NCBI RefSeq assembly: GCF_004341085.1
Contig: NZ_SLXW01000004.1
Coordinates: forward strand, 186,001 to 250,000
DNA from: Sphingomonas sp. PP-CE-1G-424
Lineage (GTDB): Bacteria; Pseudomonadota; Alphaproteobacteria; Sphingomonadales; Sphingomonadaceae
Direction of reading: 5' to 3'
DNA length: 64,000 bases
The position numbers and the translations under genes were made by a program. The notes beneath the pieces are model-generated. The model was not told where the DNA came from and did not search any database. It saw only the letters and a list, made by a program, of their open reading frames with translations. Shown here piece after piece: positions 44,892-53,946 of the stretch; within the stretch, counting starts at the first letter, position 1, and the number at the start of each line of letters is the position of its first letter.

Positions 44892-47123
44892 TCAAACAGC
44901 CGGCAACTGATCCAGCAGCTTGTCGAGCGTGATCGGGAACTCGCGCACCCGGATCCCCGTCGCATTATACACCGCGTTCGCCACCGCAGCACCCGCGCCC
45001 GAAATCCCCAGCTCGCCGATCCCCTTCGCGTGGATCGGGTTCGCATGGATGTCGCGCTCGTCGACGAAGTGGACGTCCATCTGCGGCACGTCCGCATTGG
45101 CTGGCACGTGATATTCGCCGAGGTCGTGGTTCACCAGCTTGCCGGTCCGCGTGTCATGCACGAGGTCCTCGGTCAGCGCGGTGCCGATCCCGAAGGTCAT
45201 GCCGCCCAGACACTGCGACCGCGCGGTCTTCGCGTTGAGCACGCGCCCCGCCGCGAACGACCCGAGCATCCGCCGCACCCGCGTCTCGCCGGTGATCACG
45301 TTGACCGCGACCTCCGCGAAATGCGCGCCGAACCCGGCCTGCGACGTCTCCTTCTCCTGCTTGCCCGGCTTGATGTGCCCGGTAGCCTCGAGACCCTTGC
45401 CGACCAGCTCGCCGATCGGCGTCGAGCGATTGTCGCCGATCGCCTTGCCGTCCTTCAGCGTCAGGCCGTCCTCGTCGACGCCAGCCGCCTTGGCCAGCTT
45501 CCCACGCAGCATCTCGCAAGCCAGATACACGGCAGTCCCCGAAGACGCCGCACCCCAGGACCCGCCCGAACCAGCCGCCGGAGGATCGTTGGTATCGCCC
45601 AGCGACATCGTGATGTTCTCGACCGGGATGCCCAGGATCTCCGACGCGATCTGCGCCAGGATCGTGTAGCTGCCGGTGCCGATATCGGTCATCGCCGACG
45701 ACACCGTCGCCGAGCCGTCCGGGTGGATCTCGACCTTGGCGGACGATTCCATCATCATGTTGCCGCGCACCGCCGAGGCGACGCCCATGCCGATCAGCCA
45801 CTCGCCCTCGCGGCGCGTGCCGGCCTTCTGCCGCTTGTCCCATCCGAACTTCTTGGCACCCTCGTCGAGCGCACGCGTCAGGTTGCGCGACGAATAGGGC
45901 ACGTCCTTCTCGGGATCGATCTTCGGATCGTTGCGCTTGCGCAGCTCGATCGGATCCATCTGGAGCTTCTCGGCCAGCTCGTCCATCGCGCCCTCAAGCG
46001 CGAGCATGCCGACGGCTTCACCCGGCGCACGCATCGAGCCCGACAGCACGAAGTTCACATCGACCACCTCATGCGTGATCAACCGGTTCTCACCACCGTA
46101 CAGCAGATGCGTCCCGATACCCGCAGGCTCGAAATAATCCTCGGTCGGCTGGTTCGACGTCAGCGTCTCATGACCGATCGCCGACAGCTTGCCGTCCGCA
46201 TCTGCCGCCAGCCGCACGCGCTGCTCGGTATTCGACCGCCGCACCGTCGCCTCGAACACCTGCGGCCGCGACATTACCGCCTTGACCGGACGGCCAAGCT
46301 GCTTCGCCGCAATCGCCGCCGCGACGCTCTCGGGCGCGATGCCGAGCTTCGATCCGAACCCGCCGCCGATATAGCGCGCGATGATCCGCACCTTCTTCTC
46401 GGACAAGCCCAGCGACTTCGCCAGCTGCTGCGCGTCCGAGGTCGGCATCTGGTAGGCGCCGTACAGCGACAGCGAACCGTCCTCTTCCCACACCGCGGTC
46501 GAGGCATGCGGCTCCATCGCCGCCGAGTTCTGGCTCGGCGTGACATAGGTCGAATCGATCGTCACCGCCGCCTCGGCCATCGCCTTGTCGACGTCACCCT
46601 GCTTGAAACGCGCGGGCGTCGCATCGTCCGGCGGCGTCCGCGTCTCGTCGCGGTGCGCAGCGAAGTCGTACTGACCCTCGGCCTCGTCATACTCGATCGG
46701 CAGCCGCGCCGCCGCATCGCGCGCGACCTCGAAGCTCTCGGCGAGCACGATCGCGACGATCTGACCAAAGAACGCGATGTCCTTCACGCCCTGCGTCGGG
46801 GCATCGGTCGCGCCGCCCTGCGCCGAGACGCGGATGAACTGGTCGAAATCGGTGACGACGTCGATCACGCCGGGGATCGCCTTCACTGCGTCGACGTCGA
46901 TCGAAACGACCTTGCCCGCCGAGATCTTCGTGCCGACCAGCACGCCATACGCCATGTTCGCGAACTGGTATTCCGCGGCATAGGTCGCCGTGCCGGTGAC
47001 CTTCAGCGGCCCGTCGATCCGGTCGAGCGGCTTGCCGATGACGCCCTGGACGCCCGTATCCAGAAGACTGTCGGGATGCGGCTTGTCCATCGTCAGGCTG
47101 TTCGTGGTGCCAAGACCAAACAT
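44892..47123 (-). CDS. Molybdopterin-binding large subunit 1 (PaoC-like)
   Basis: This 743-residue large subunit has KVTGTATYAAEYQF, IGGGFGSKLG, RAPGEAVGMLALE, AAGSGGSWGAASSGTAVY and the catalytic-Glu region KGIGELGISGAGAAVANAVYN. It begins 2 bp after the FAD-subunit stop, so it is the primary partner of the FeS and FAD subunits. Start ATG 47123 has GGGAG about 9 bp upstream; MDKPHPDSLL further in is an alternative. It would be a cytoplasmic or Tat-exported molybdenum hydroxylase; no signal is seen on this chain. Confidence 0.93.
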   Translation of the reverse strand: MFGLGTTNSLTMDKPHPDSLLDTGVQGVIGKPLDRIDGPLKVTGTATYAAEYQFANMAYGVLVGTKISAGKVVSIDVDAVKAIPGVIDVVTDFDQFIRVSAQGGATDAPTQGVKDIAFFGQIVAIVLAESFEVARDAAARLPIEYDEAEGQYDFAAHRDETRTPPDDATPARFKQGDVDKAMAEAAVTIDSTYVTPSQNSAAMEPHASTAVWEEDGSLSLYGAYQMPTSDAQQLAKSLGLSEKKVRIIARYIGGGFGSKLGIAPESVAAAIAAKQLGRPVKAVMSRPQVFEATVRRSNTEQRVRLAADADGKLSAIGHETLTSNQPTEDYFEPAGIGTHLLYGGENRLITHEVVDVNFVLSGSMRAPGEAVGMLALEGAMDELAEKLQMDPIELRKRNDPKIDPEKDVPYSSRNLTRALDEGAKKFGWDKRQKAGTRREGEWLIGMGVASAVRGNMMMESSAKVEIHPDGSATVSSAMTDIGTGSYTILAQIASEILGIPVENITMSLGDTNDPPAAGSGGSWGAASSGTAVYLACEMLRGKLAKAAGVDEDGLTLKDGKAIGDNRSTPIGELVGKGLEATGHIKPGKQEKETSQAGFGAHFAEVAVNVITGETRVRRMLGSFAAGRVLNAKTARSQCLGGMTFGIGTALTEDLVHDTRTGKLVNHDLGEYHVPANADVPQMDVHFVDERDIHANPIHAKGIGELGISGAGAAVANAVYNATGIRVREFPITLDKLLDQLPAV

Positions 47124-47125
47124 GC

Positions 47126-48106
47126 TTATGCTCCCGTGACGTTGCGCAGCGTCGCGATCAGCGTGCGACGGGCGAGGGGGATCTTGAAGTCGTTCGAGCC
47201 ATAGCCCTTGGCATCGGCCAGCAGCGCGGTCGCCGCAGCCTCGAACACGGCATCGGACGGCGCCTTGCCGACCAGAGCCGCCTCGACCGCCGGATTGCGC
47301 CACGGCATCGGGCCGAGCCCGCCGAACGCGAGCGAGGCCGACGCGATCACGCCGTCCTGCACGTCGACGATCGCCGCCACCGAGACGAGTGCGAACGCAT
47401 AGGATGCACGATCGCGGACCTTGCGATATTCCTGCTTGCCCTTGACCGGTGCCGGCAGCTCGATGTGCGTGATCAGTTCACCCGCTTCGAGCGCGTTCTC
47501 GATCTGCGGCGTATCGCCCGGCAAACGATAGAAATCGTGGATCGAGATCCGCCGACGATCGCCATCCGCCTTCAGCGTCACGATCGTCGCGTCGAGCGCG
47601 CGCATCGCCACCGCCATGTCGCTCGGGTGCGTCGCGATGCAATGCTCGCTCGTCCCCAGCACGGAGAGGATGCGGTTGAAGCCACCGATCGCCGAACAGC
47701 CGCTGCCCGGCTCGCGCTTGTTGCAAGCCGCCGCGGTGTCGTAGAAATAATAGCACCGCGTCCGCTGGAGCAGATTGCCCCCGGTCGACGCCTTGTTGCG
47801 CAACTGCCCGCTCGCACCCGCCAGCAACGCGCGGCTCAGCACCTCGTACTTGGCGACGACGCGACGGTCGGCAGCAAGATCGCTGTTCGGCACCAGCGCA
47901 CCGATCGTCAGCCCGCCATCCTCGCGCTCCTCGATCTTCGCGAGATCGAGCCGCGAGATGTCGACCAGCTTGTCCGGCGTCTCGACCTGCAACTTCATCA
48001 GGTCGAGCAGATTGGTGCCGCCCGCGATGAACTTCGCACCAACGGTATCGATATCCTTGACCGCAGCCTCAGGCGTCGCGGGCTTCTCGTAGGTGAAGGT
48101 CTTCAT
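47126..48106 (-). CDS. FAD-binding subunit with extra FeS cluster (PaoB-like)
   Basis: This 326-residue medium subunit has the FAD loop [15 protein letters not shown] and GNLLQRTRC. The segment [20 protein letters not shown] with a later SGCSAIGG supplies the four Cys of the additional [4Fe-4S] cluster known from E. coli PaoB. It passes electrons from the Mo site through FeS clusters to FAD. Start ATG 48106 overlaps the FeS subunit's TGA (ATGA). Confidence 0.92.
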   Translation of the reverse strand: MKTFTYEKPATPEAAVKDIDTVGAKFIAGGTNLLDLMKLQVETPDKLVDISRLDLAKIEEREDGGLTIGALVPNSDLAADRRVVAKYEVLSRALLAGASGQLRNKASTGGNLLQRTRCYYFYDTAAACNKREPGSGCSAIGGFNRILSVLGTSEHCIATHPSDMAVAMRALDATIVTLKADGDRRRISIHDFYRLPGDTPQIENALEAGELITHIELPAPVKGKQEYRKVRDRASYAFALVSVAAIVDVQDGVIASASLAFGGLGPMPWRNPAVEAALVGKAPSDAVFEAAATALLADAKGYGSNDFKIPLARRTLIATLRNVTGA

Positions 48107-48666
48107 GCCACCAGCTCCCCACGCGCGTTGGCTTCCATCGCGGCGTCCTTCTCGTCCGCGGTCCGGCCTGCGGGCTCGGCACCACCGACTTCGCGGATCG
48201 CATCGACGATGTTCGGGTACGCGGCGCAACGGCACAGATTGCCGCTCATCCGCTCCGAAATCTCGGCATCGTCGAACTTCGGATCGGTCAGGTCGCCCGA
48301 CGCATGGCTGGCCCAGCCCTTCTTGACCTCGTCGAGCATGCCGACCGCCGAACAGATCTGCCCCGGCGTGCAATACCCGCACTGATAACCGTCGTGCCGC
48401 ACGAACGCGTCCTGCAATGCATGCAGGTTGCCCGGCTGGCCGATACCCTCGATCGTCGTGATCTCGTCGTCCTGGTGCATCACCGCGAGCGTCAGGCAGG
48501 AATTGACGCGACGCCCGTTGATCAGCACCGTGCACGCGCCGCACTGGCCATGATCGCAGCCCTTCTTCGAGCCCGTCAGCCCGAGATGCTCGCGGCACAG
48601 GTCGAGCACCGACGTGCGAATATCGGGCTCGGCGTCATATGATTGACCATTGATCGTGAAATGCAT
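48103..48666 (-). CDS. [2Fe-2S] iron-sulfur subunit (PaoA-like)
   Basis: This 187-residue small subunit has a plant-type [2Fe-2S] motif [22 protein letters not shown]. The second cluster motif is [12 protein letters not shown] ... [13 protein letters not shown]. Both are complete. Unlike E. coli PaoA there is no obvious Tat signal at the N-terminus ([15 protein letters not shown]), so the complex is likely cytoplasmic. It is first in the operon A-B-C1-C2-xdhC-mocA and divergent from glpQ with 57 bp between the starts. Confidence 0.94.
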   Translation of the reverse strand: MHFTINGQSYDAEPDIRTSVLDLCREHLGLTGSKKGCDHGQCGACTVLINGRRVNSCLTLAVMHQDDEITTIEGIGQPGNLHALQDAFVRHDGYQCGYCTPGQICSAVGMLDEVKKGWASHASGDLTDPKFDDAEISERMSGNLCRCAAYPNIVDAIREVGGAEPAGRTADEKDAAMEANARGELVA

Positions 48667-48723
48667 GGCGGTGCCCCTGGTTGAATGTGCCGGGAATGTA
48701 CGGATTTCGAGGACTCAACGCCG

Positions 48724-49824
48724 ATGCGACCGATCGTTTCCTATTGCGACAAGCTCTCACACATCGGTGCGCTGGCGCTCGTCGCGGCAAGCGGGCAAGC
48801 TGCTGCGATGACGCCAGCTTCTCCCCGATTATCGCCCCTTATCGTGATCGCCCACCGTGGCGCGAGCGGGCTCCGGCCCGAGCATACGCTAGCGGCCTAT
48901 TCGCTCGCGATCGACCAGGGCGCGGACTTCATCGAGCCCGATCTGGTGCCGACCAAGGACGACGTCCTCGTCGCGCGCCACGAGAACAACATCGCGGAAA
49001 CGACCAACGTCGCCGACTATTCAGAGTTCGCCGCGCGAAAGACCACCAAGACGATCGACGGCCAGACGATGACGGGCTGGTTCGTCGAGGACTTCACGCT
49101 CGCCGAACTGAAGACGCTGCGCGCAAAAGAGCGTCTGCCAAAGCTGCGCCCTGCGAACACCGCCTATGACGGCCAGTTCCAGATCCCCACGCTCGCCGAG
49201 ATCATCGCGCTCGCCAAGCGCCGCACGACCGAGACGGGCCGGACGATCGGCATCTATCCCGAGACCAAGCATCCGACCTATTTCGCGAAGATTGGCCATC
49301 CGACCGACGCGAAACTGGTCGCCGAACTGCGCGAGGCCGGTTGGGACTCGGCGAAAGCGCCGGTGTTCATCCAGTCGTTCGAGGTCACCAACCTCCAGCG
49401 CCTCCACAAGATGACCAAGGTCCGCCTGATCCAGCTCATGGACGGGGAGGGCGGTCCCGCCGATGGCGCCCAGCCAAGCTACAAGGCGATGATCACGCCC
49501 GAAGGTCTGAAGGCGGTCGCGGCCTACGCCTTCGGCATCGGCCCGAACAAGAGCATGCTCTGGACCGATGCGACGCCCACCACACTGGTCGCCGACGCCC
49601 ACGCAGCAGGACTGCGCGTCCATCCCTGGACCTACCGCGCGGAAAACTACTTCGAACCCACCCGCTTCCGCCGCGGCACCGACCCCGCAGCCCACGGCGA
49701 CATTGCCGCGGAGATCGACGCCGGCCTTGCACAAGGTATCGACGGTTTCTTCACCGACTTTCCGCTATACGGAGCCCAAGCGCGCGACCGAGCCCAGGGA
49801 ACTGCGCGTGCAGGAGTAAAGTAA
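48724..49824 (+). CDS. glpQ: Periplasmic glycerophosphodiester phosphodiesterase
   Basis: This 366-residue TIM-barrel enzyme releases sn-glycerol-3-phosphate from glycerophosphodiesters. The N-terminus has a signal-like hydrophobic segment ending AAAM (about residue 29). Catalytic motifs are IAHRGASGLRPEHTL (His-Arg), FIEPDLVPTKDDVLVARHE (Glu, Asp, His), and later YPETKHP. Its length and divergent N-terminus match periplasmic GlpQ. A small lipoprotein gene starts at the next base after the stop. Confidence 0.92.
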   Translation: MRPIVSYCDKLSHIGALALVAASGQAAAMTPASPRLSPLIVIAHRGASGLRPEHTLAAYSLAIDQGADFIEPDLVPTKDDVLVARHENNIAETTNVADYSEFAARKTTKTIDGQTMTGWFVEDFTLAELKTLRAKERLPKLRPANTAYDGQFQIPTLAEIIALAKRRTTETGRTIGIYPETKHPTYFAKIGHPTDAKLVAELREAGWDSAKAPVFIQSFEVTNLQRLHKMTKVRLIQLMDGEGGPADGAQPSYKAMITPEGLKAVAAYAFGIGPNKSMLWTDATPTTLVADAHAAGLRVHPWTYRAENYFEPTRFRRGTDPAAHGDIAAEIDAGLAQGIDGFFTDFPLYGAQARDRAQGTARAGVK

Positions 49825-50103
49825 ATGCGTAAGGTTCTTCCCGTACTCGCGGTGCTGCCGTTCCTCGTAAGTGGCTGCATCAGCACCGCAACCTCGATCG
49901 TGAAGGCACCATTCCAGGTCGCCGGCAAGGCGGTCGACTGGACCACCACCAGCCAGGAAGAATCGGACCGCAACTACGGCAAGAAGATGCGCAAGCAGGA
50001 AGCCGAAGAAGGCAAGCAGCGCAAGGAACTCGCGAAGCGCTGCAAGCGCGACCCGCAACGCTCGGAATGCGGGCAGTACCAGGGCTATCGCGCGGGGAAC
50101 TGA
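49825..50103 (+). CDS. Small lipoprotein, function unknown
   Basis: This 92-residue protein has a lipoprotein signal peptide ending LVSGC (Cys18). A short linker and a Lys/Glu-rich helical tail (YGKKMRKQEAEEGKQRKELA) follow, then two Cys near the C-terminus (RCKRD, SECGQY). The ATG directly follows the glpQ TAA, so translation is coupled. It is probably envelope-anchored. No family is recognised. Confidence 0.7.
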   Translation: MRKVLPVLAVLPFLVSGCISTATSIVKAPFQVAGKAVDWTTTSQEESDRNYGKKMRKQEAEEGKQRKELAKRCKRDPQRSECGQYQGYRAGN

Positions 50104-50114
50104 GCTCCCTTCTA

Positions 50115-50220
50115 CCACCCCGGCGAAGGCCGGGGCCCAGTTGGGAAACAGGAGTAACGTAGCGCTGCGTTCAGTCAGCAACGTCCCCCAACTGGACCCC
50201 GGCTCCCGCCGGGGTGGTGC
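50115..50220. repeat. Palindromic repeat (family A, copy 4)
   Basis: Arms CACCCCGGCGAAGGCCGGGG and CCCCGGCTCCCGCCGGGGTG enclose CCCAGTTGGG / CCCAACTGG. Confidence 0.9.
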
Positions 50221-50245
50221 CCCAAGCCAATGTTCCCTGACTTCC

Positions 50246-50302
50246 TTGTTCTCCCGCGAAGGCGGGAGCCCAGTCTGGACTCCCGCCTTCGCGGGAGAAC
50301 AA
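50246..50302. repeat. Palindromic repeat (family B, copy 2)
   Basis: TTGTTCTCCCGCGAAGGCGG and CCGCCTTCGCGGGAGAACAA face each other around CCCAGTCTGGA. It lies 25 bp after a family A copy. Confidence 0.92.
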
Positions 50303-50322
50303 GCTGGCGGGCAGGATACCCC

Positions 50323-50988
50323 CTAAAACCACCCCATCACAGTAACCGGAAACGGCGTCCACCACCCAACCCGAACCCCCGCAAACCGCAGAGCATCCCC
50401 CGTCCAAGCATTACACGTCCGCACCGCGCTATACCGCCCGTTAGCCTCATAAAACGCGTCATACCCAGCATACCCCCGATACCGCGCACCCCCATCGCGA
50501 AAGCTAGCCCGGATATACGCCGCCAACCGCCGATACTGCGCCGGCGTCACCACGATCTCCCGAGCCCCGTCCCCCGCGCGCGGCCTCGGCAGATGATCGA
50601 CATGCATCAACGTCCGCGTACTGCCGAACGCCGCGCCGACCACGGTTCGCAGCTTCACGTCAGCCCAGGTCGGGGTCTCGAGATAAAACGTCTTCTCGCC
50701 CCACCCGAACGACACATGATCGAACGCCCCATACCGCGGATCACGCAGATCCTCCGCCCGCGCCACCCCGCGCCAATCGACCCCAGCGGCCACCTTCGGC
50801 ACGATGATCCCGGTATGCACGCCGTTGCTCTCGACGAAGATATGCACGCCCTCGGCCGGCGCTCGCCAGTCGCGATTGCTCGGGATCGACCCGCCGACCA
50901 GCCCCGCCACCGCATAGCTCGCAACCACCCCGAACACCGCCGCGACTGCCCGTAAAATCGACTTAACCCAACGCGTTTCCGTCTTCAT
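50323..50988 (-). CDS. DUF2459 family protein
   Basis: This 221-residue protein has an N-terminal membrane helix (about 11-33: ILRAVAAVFGVVASYAVAGLVGG) and a periplasmic domain. Segments conserved in DUF2459 are HIFVESNGVHTGIIVP, HVSFGWGEKTFYLETP, LMHVDHLPRP and RTCNAWTGDALRFAG. The Cys and His in such positions suggest a papain-like hydrolase fold, but this is speculation. It is divergent from phhA with only 22 bp between, so promoters overlap coding sequence. Confidence 0.85.
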   Translation of the reverse strand: MKTETRWVKSILRAVAAVFGVVASYAVAGLVGGSIPSNRDWRAPAEGVHIFVESNGVHTGIIVPKVAAGVDWRGVARAEDLRDPRYGAFDHVSFGWGEKTFYLETPTWADVKLRTVVGAAFGSTRTLMHVDHLPRPRAGDGAREIVVTPAQYRRLAAYIRASFRDGGARYRGYAGYDAFYEANGRYSAVRTCNAWTGDALRFAGVRVGWWTPFPVTVMGWF

Positions 50989-51010
50989 TCCGTCATGCTA
51001 GACCAGCCGC

Positions 51011-51889
51011 ATGGCCAATGACACACACGTACTGAGCACCCCGCCCGAAGGCGCTCCCGACTGGACGATCCCGCAGAACTGGGCGGATTACACCGCGGAG
51101 GATCACGCGACCTGGGACACGCTGTTCGCGCGCCAGTCGAAGCTGCTCCCCGGCCGCGCGTCGAACGCCTGGCTGCGCGGGCTCGACGTGCTGAAGCTGT
51201 CGAAGCCCGGCATCCCCGATTTCGAGGAGCTGTCCGAGCGCCTGACCAAGCTCACCGGCTGGTCGGTGGTCGCGGTCCCCGGCCTCGTCCCCGACGACGT
51301 GTTCTTCGACCACATGGCCAACCGCCGCTTCGTCGCCGGCAACTTCATCCGCCGCCCCGACCAGCTCGACTACCTCCAGGAGCCCGACGTCTTCCACGAC
51401 GTGTTCGGCCACGTCCCGATGCTCGCCGACCCGGTGTTCGCAGACTATCTCGCCGCCTACGGCCGTGGTGGCCAGCGGGCGCTGGGGCTCGACGCGCTGA
51501 AGTATCTCGGAAGACTCTACTGGTACACGGTCGAGTTCGGCCTGATTGCGGAACCCGAAGGCCTGCGCATCTACGGCTCCGGCATCGTCTCCAGCTACGC
51601 GGAAACCCGCTTCGCGCTCGACGATCCGAGCCCCAACCGGATCGCGCTAGACCTCGCCCGGGTGATGCGCACCGAGTACCGGATCGACGATTTCCAGCAG
51701 AATTACTTCGTGATCCCGAGCTTCGAGGAGTTGCTGAGACTGACGGTAGAGACCGACTTCGCGCCGCTGTACGAGGAGCTGAAGGCGCTCCCGGATATTC
51801 CCGTCGCGGGGATCGAGCCGGGGGATGTGGTAATCACCGAGGGTACCCAAGACTACGCGAGGTCGAAGGCGTCCGCCGAGACCGCGTAA
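51011..51889 (+). CDS. phhA: Phenylalanine 4-monooxygenase
   Basis: This 292-residue pterin-dependent aromatic hydroxylase converts phenylalanine to tyrosine. The iron site is visible: FHDVFGHVPML gives the two His, and YWYTVEFGLIAEPEGLRIYG gives the Glu. VVAVPGLVPDDVFFDHMANR and RFVAGNFIR are family segments. Its size is normal for bacterial single-domain enzymes. No pterin-recycling (phhB) or regulator gene is adjacent. Confidence 0.96.
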   Translation: MANDTHVLSTPPEGAPDWTIPQNWADYTAEDHATWDTLFARQSKLLPGRASNAWLRGLDVLKLSKPGIPDFEELSERLTKLTGWSVVAVPGLVPDDVFFDHMANRRFVAGNFIRRPDQLDYLQEPDVFHDVFGHVPMLADPVFADYLAAYGRGGQRALGLDALKYLGRLYWYTVEFGLIAEPEGLRIYGSGIVSSYAETRFALDDPSPNRIALDLARVMRTEYRIDDFQQNYFVIPSFEELLRLTVETDFAPLYEELKALPDIPVAGIEPGDVVITEGTQDYARSKASAETA

Positions 51890-51904
51890 GCATCCTCTAG
51901 AAGC

Positions 51905-51999
51905 CACCACCCCGGCGAAGGCCGGGGCCCAGTTGGGATAGCGGTGCGGTTCTATCGCAAAGCTTCACCCAACTGGGCCCCGGCCTCCGCCGGGGTGGC
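51905..51999. repeat. Palindromic repeat (family A, copy 5)
   Basis: Arms CACCACCCCGGCGAAGGCCG and CCCCGGCCTCCGCCGGGGTG enclose CCCAGTTGGG / CCCAACTGGG. It sits 16 bp past the phhA stop. Confidence 0.92.
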
Positions 52000-52032
52000 G
52001 GCAGAGATGGGGTGAGGGCAACCCTTCCCAAC

Positions 52033-52089
52033 TTGTTCCCCCGCGAAGGCGGGGGCCCAGACTGGACCCCCGCCTTCGCGGGGGAACAA
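52033..52089. repeat. Palindromic repeat (family B, copy 3)
   Basis: TTGTTCCCCCGCGAAGGCGG and CCGCCTTCGCGGGGGAACAA around CCCAGACTGG. It lies between phhA and prmA stops, 33 bp from a family A copy. Confidence 0.92.
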
Positions 52090-52104
52090 CCTTCTACCGT
52101 GGGC

Positions 52105-53040
52105 TCAAATATCCAACGCCCACCCATCACGCCCCTTGGGATCGAACGGCCCCTCCGCCACAAACCTCTCCGCCCCCGCGCGCAACCGAAGCACACTCCA
52201 ATCCCCCCGCCGGTCGACCGCCTTGAGCGAACACCCGCAAGCCTCATACGCCGCCACGACCCCGGCCCGCTGCGTCTCCAGCAACCCCGCCAGCACGATC
52301 GTCGCCCCCACATCCGAAATCGAAGCGATCTCCGGCGCCATTGACACCAGCGGCCCCGCCAGAATATTCGCGATCACCAGATCATACGGCGCCCGAACCA
52401 CGATCGCATCGTCCAGTGTACCGTCCGCCACAACGAGATCGATCCCCTCGACCCCATTGAGCGCAGCATTCTCAGCCGTCACATCGATCGAGACCGGATC
52501 GATATCCGTCCCCATCACCGCAGCCTCCGGCCAAAGATGCGCCGCCGCAAACGCCAGCAACCCGGTCCCCGTCCCGATATCGATCACGTTGGCAAACGAC
52601 GCATCCGCCAACCCGTCGAGCATCGCCAGACACCCGCTGGTCGTCTCATGATGCCCCGTCCCGAACGCCCGGCTCGCTTCGATCAGGAACGCCCGCTTGT
52701 CCGCCGGCACCGCGCCCGAATGCGCCCCGGTGTGCACGAAGAATCGCCCAACCGACAAAGGCTCCAGCCCGGCCTGACTCATCGTCACCCAGTCCGCATC
52801 GCCCAACCGCTCGACCGCGATCTCGGCCCCCGCCGCACTCGGCACCAGCGCCCGCACCGCCGCGACCGTGTCGGCCGCCGGCTCATGCTCGAAATACGCA
52901 TCGAGCCGCCAGGACTCGACGTCGTCCTCGATCTCCTCGGTGGTCATCAACACGCCATCGATCGTCAGATCGTCGCTAGCGTCGATCGCCTCGGCCTCCG
53001 CGCGCGTACAGGGCAGGGTGAGCTTCCAACTATCGGACAT
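52105..53040 (-). CDS. prmA: Ribosomal protein L11 methyltransferase
   Basis: This 311-residue SAM-dependent enzyme trimethylates ribosomal protein L11. The methyltransferase domain shows FGTGHHETTSGCLAMLD, IDIGTGTGLLAFAAA (motif I) and GTDIDPVSIDVTAENA. DLVIANILAGPL is the N-I-L-A motif characteristic of PrmA. The N-terminal substrate-recognition domain is reduced relative to E. coli. It starts inside the end of the SDR gene (11-bp overlap). Confidence 0.94.
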   Translation of the reverse strand: MSDSWKLTLPCTRAEAEAIDASDDLTIDGVLMTTEEIEDDVESWRLDAYFEHEPAADTVAAVRALVPSAAGAEIAVERLGDADWVTMSQAGLEPLSVGRFFVHTGAHSGAVPADKRAFLIEASRAFGTGHHETTSGCLAMLDGLADASFANVIDIGTGTGLLAFAAAHLWPEAAVMGTDIDPVSIDVTAENAALNGVEGIDLVVADGTLDDAIVVRAPYDLVIANILAGPLVSMAPEIASISDVGATIVLAGLLETQRAGVVAAYEACGCSLKAVDRRGDWSVLRLRAGAERFVAEGPFDPKGRDGWALDI

Positions 53041-53719
53041 AGCTCGCCCCGTTCACGTCGATCACCGACCCGGTCATCGAAGCCGGCGCCTCCAACGCCA
53101 GAAACTTCGCCGCCGCCGCGATCTCGTCAGGCGCTGCAACCCTGCCGAGCGGAATATCCGCCAGCAACGCATCGCCGCCACGGCTCGACAGATAATCCTC
53201 CGCCATCCCGGTCATCGTGAACCCGGGGCACACCGCAAACGCGAGAATCCCCTCCCGAGCATACCCCCGGGCAATCGTCTTGGTCATCGCCACCATCCCC
53301 GCCTTCGACGCGGCATAATGCCAATGCGCCGGCGAATCCCCGCGATAGGCGGCCCGGCTCGCGATATTGACGATCCGCCCACCGACCCCGCGCGCCTGCC
53401 AGTGCAGCACCGCCAGCCGGCAAAGCTCAGCGGAGGCGGTCAGGTTGATCCGCATCGTCCGCTCCCACTGCGCGGTCCAGTCGTCATCGGCGAGCGGTGC
53501 CGCCTCGAACACGCCAGCATTGTTGATCAGCACATCGATCGTACCGCCAGCCTGCGCCAACGCAGCGTCCCACAACGCAGTCGGTCCCGCAGGATCACTA
53601 AAATCGGCCGGGATGCCGCTGGCGGTCCCATGCCCGATGACGGAAGCGCCCGCGTCGGTCAGCGCCGCATGAATAGCCGCGCCGATACCGCGACTAGAGC
53701 CGGTGAGAAGAATAGTCAT
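53030..53719 (-). CDS. Short-chain dehydrogenase/reductase
   Basis: This 229-residue classical SDR has the coenzyme loop LLTGSSRGIGAAI (TGxxxGIG) and NNAG. The catalytic Ser is in IVNIASRAAYRG, and H-Y-A-A-S-K gives the Y-x-x-x-K pair. The C-terminal SMTGSVIDVNGASYVR is the usual SDR tail (VDGG position changed to VNG). The substrate is unknown. Members like FabG are about 245 residues, so this one is slightly short. It is co-transcribed with prmA. Confidence 0.92.
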   Translation of the reverse strand: MTILLTGSSRGIGAAIHAALTDAGASVIGHGTASGIPADFSDPAGPTALWDAALAQAGGTIDVLINNAGVFEAAPLADDDWTAQWERTMRINLTASAELCRLAVLHWQARGVGGRIVNIASRAAYRGDSPAHWHYAASKAGMVAMTKTIARGYAREGILAFAVCPGFTMTGMAEDYLSSRGGDALLADIPLGRVAAPDEIAAAAKFLALEAPASMTGSVIDVNGASYVR

Positions 53720-53776
53720 CCCCGCGCTCTAGCGCCGCAGGCTGAGGCCGTCACCTGAGACCAAGTGAGAAATGGG

Positions 53777-53914
53777 TTCGCGCAGAGGCGCAGAGGACGC
53801 AGAGTGCGTACACATCGAGGTGACGGCGCGGCAATACTGCGATTTTGAGAACCTGCGGTTCCGCGTAGGTCTCTGCGTCCTCTGCGTCCTCTGCGCCTCT
53901 GCGCGAGAAATTCT
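53777..53914. repeat. Palindromic repeat (family D, CGCAGAGG type)
   Basis: TTCGCGCAGAGGCGCAGAGG followed by ACGCAGAG at 53777-53804 is mirrored by CTCTGCGTCC, CTCTGCGCCTCTGCGCGA at 53868-53914. It fills the 227-bp gap between the SDR start and the chemoreceptor stop. It would form a long hairpin with a loop of about 60 bases. Confidence 0.88.
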
Positions 53915-53946
53915 TCGATCGCGCCCCTGATAGAAGGACGCCGCCC

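Noticed and set aside
45030..47204. A 724-codon plus-strand frame
   Set aside because: It is antisense to large subunit 1 and lacks any recognisable domain.
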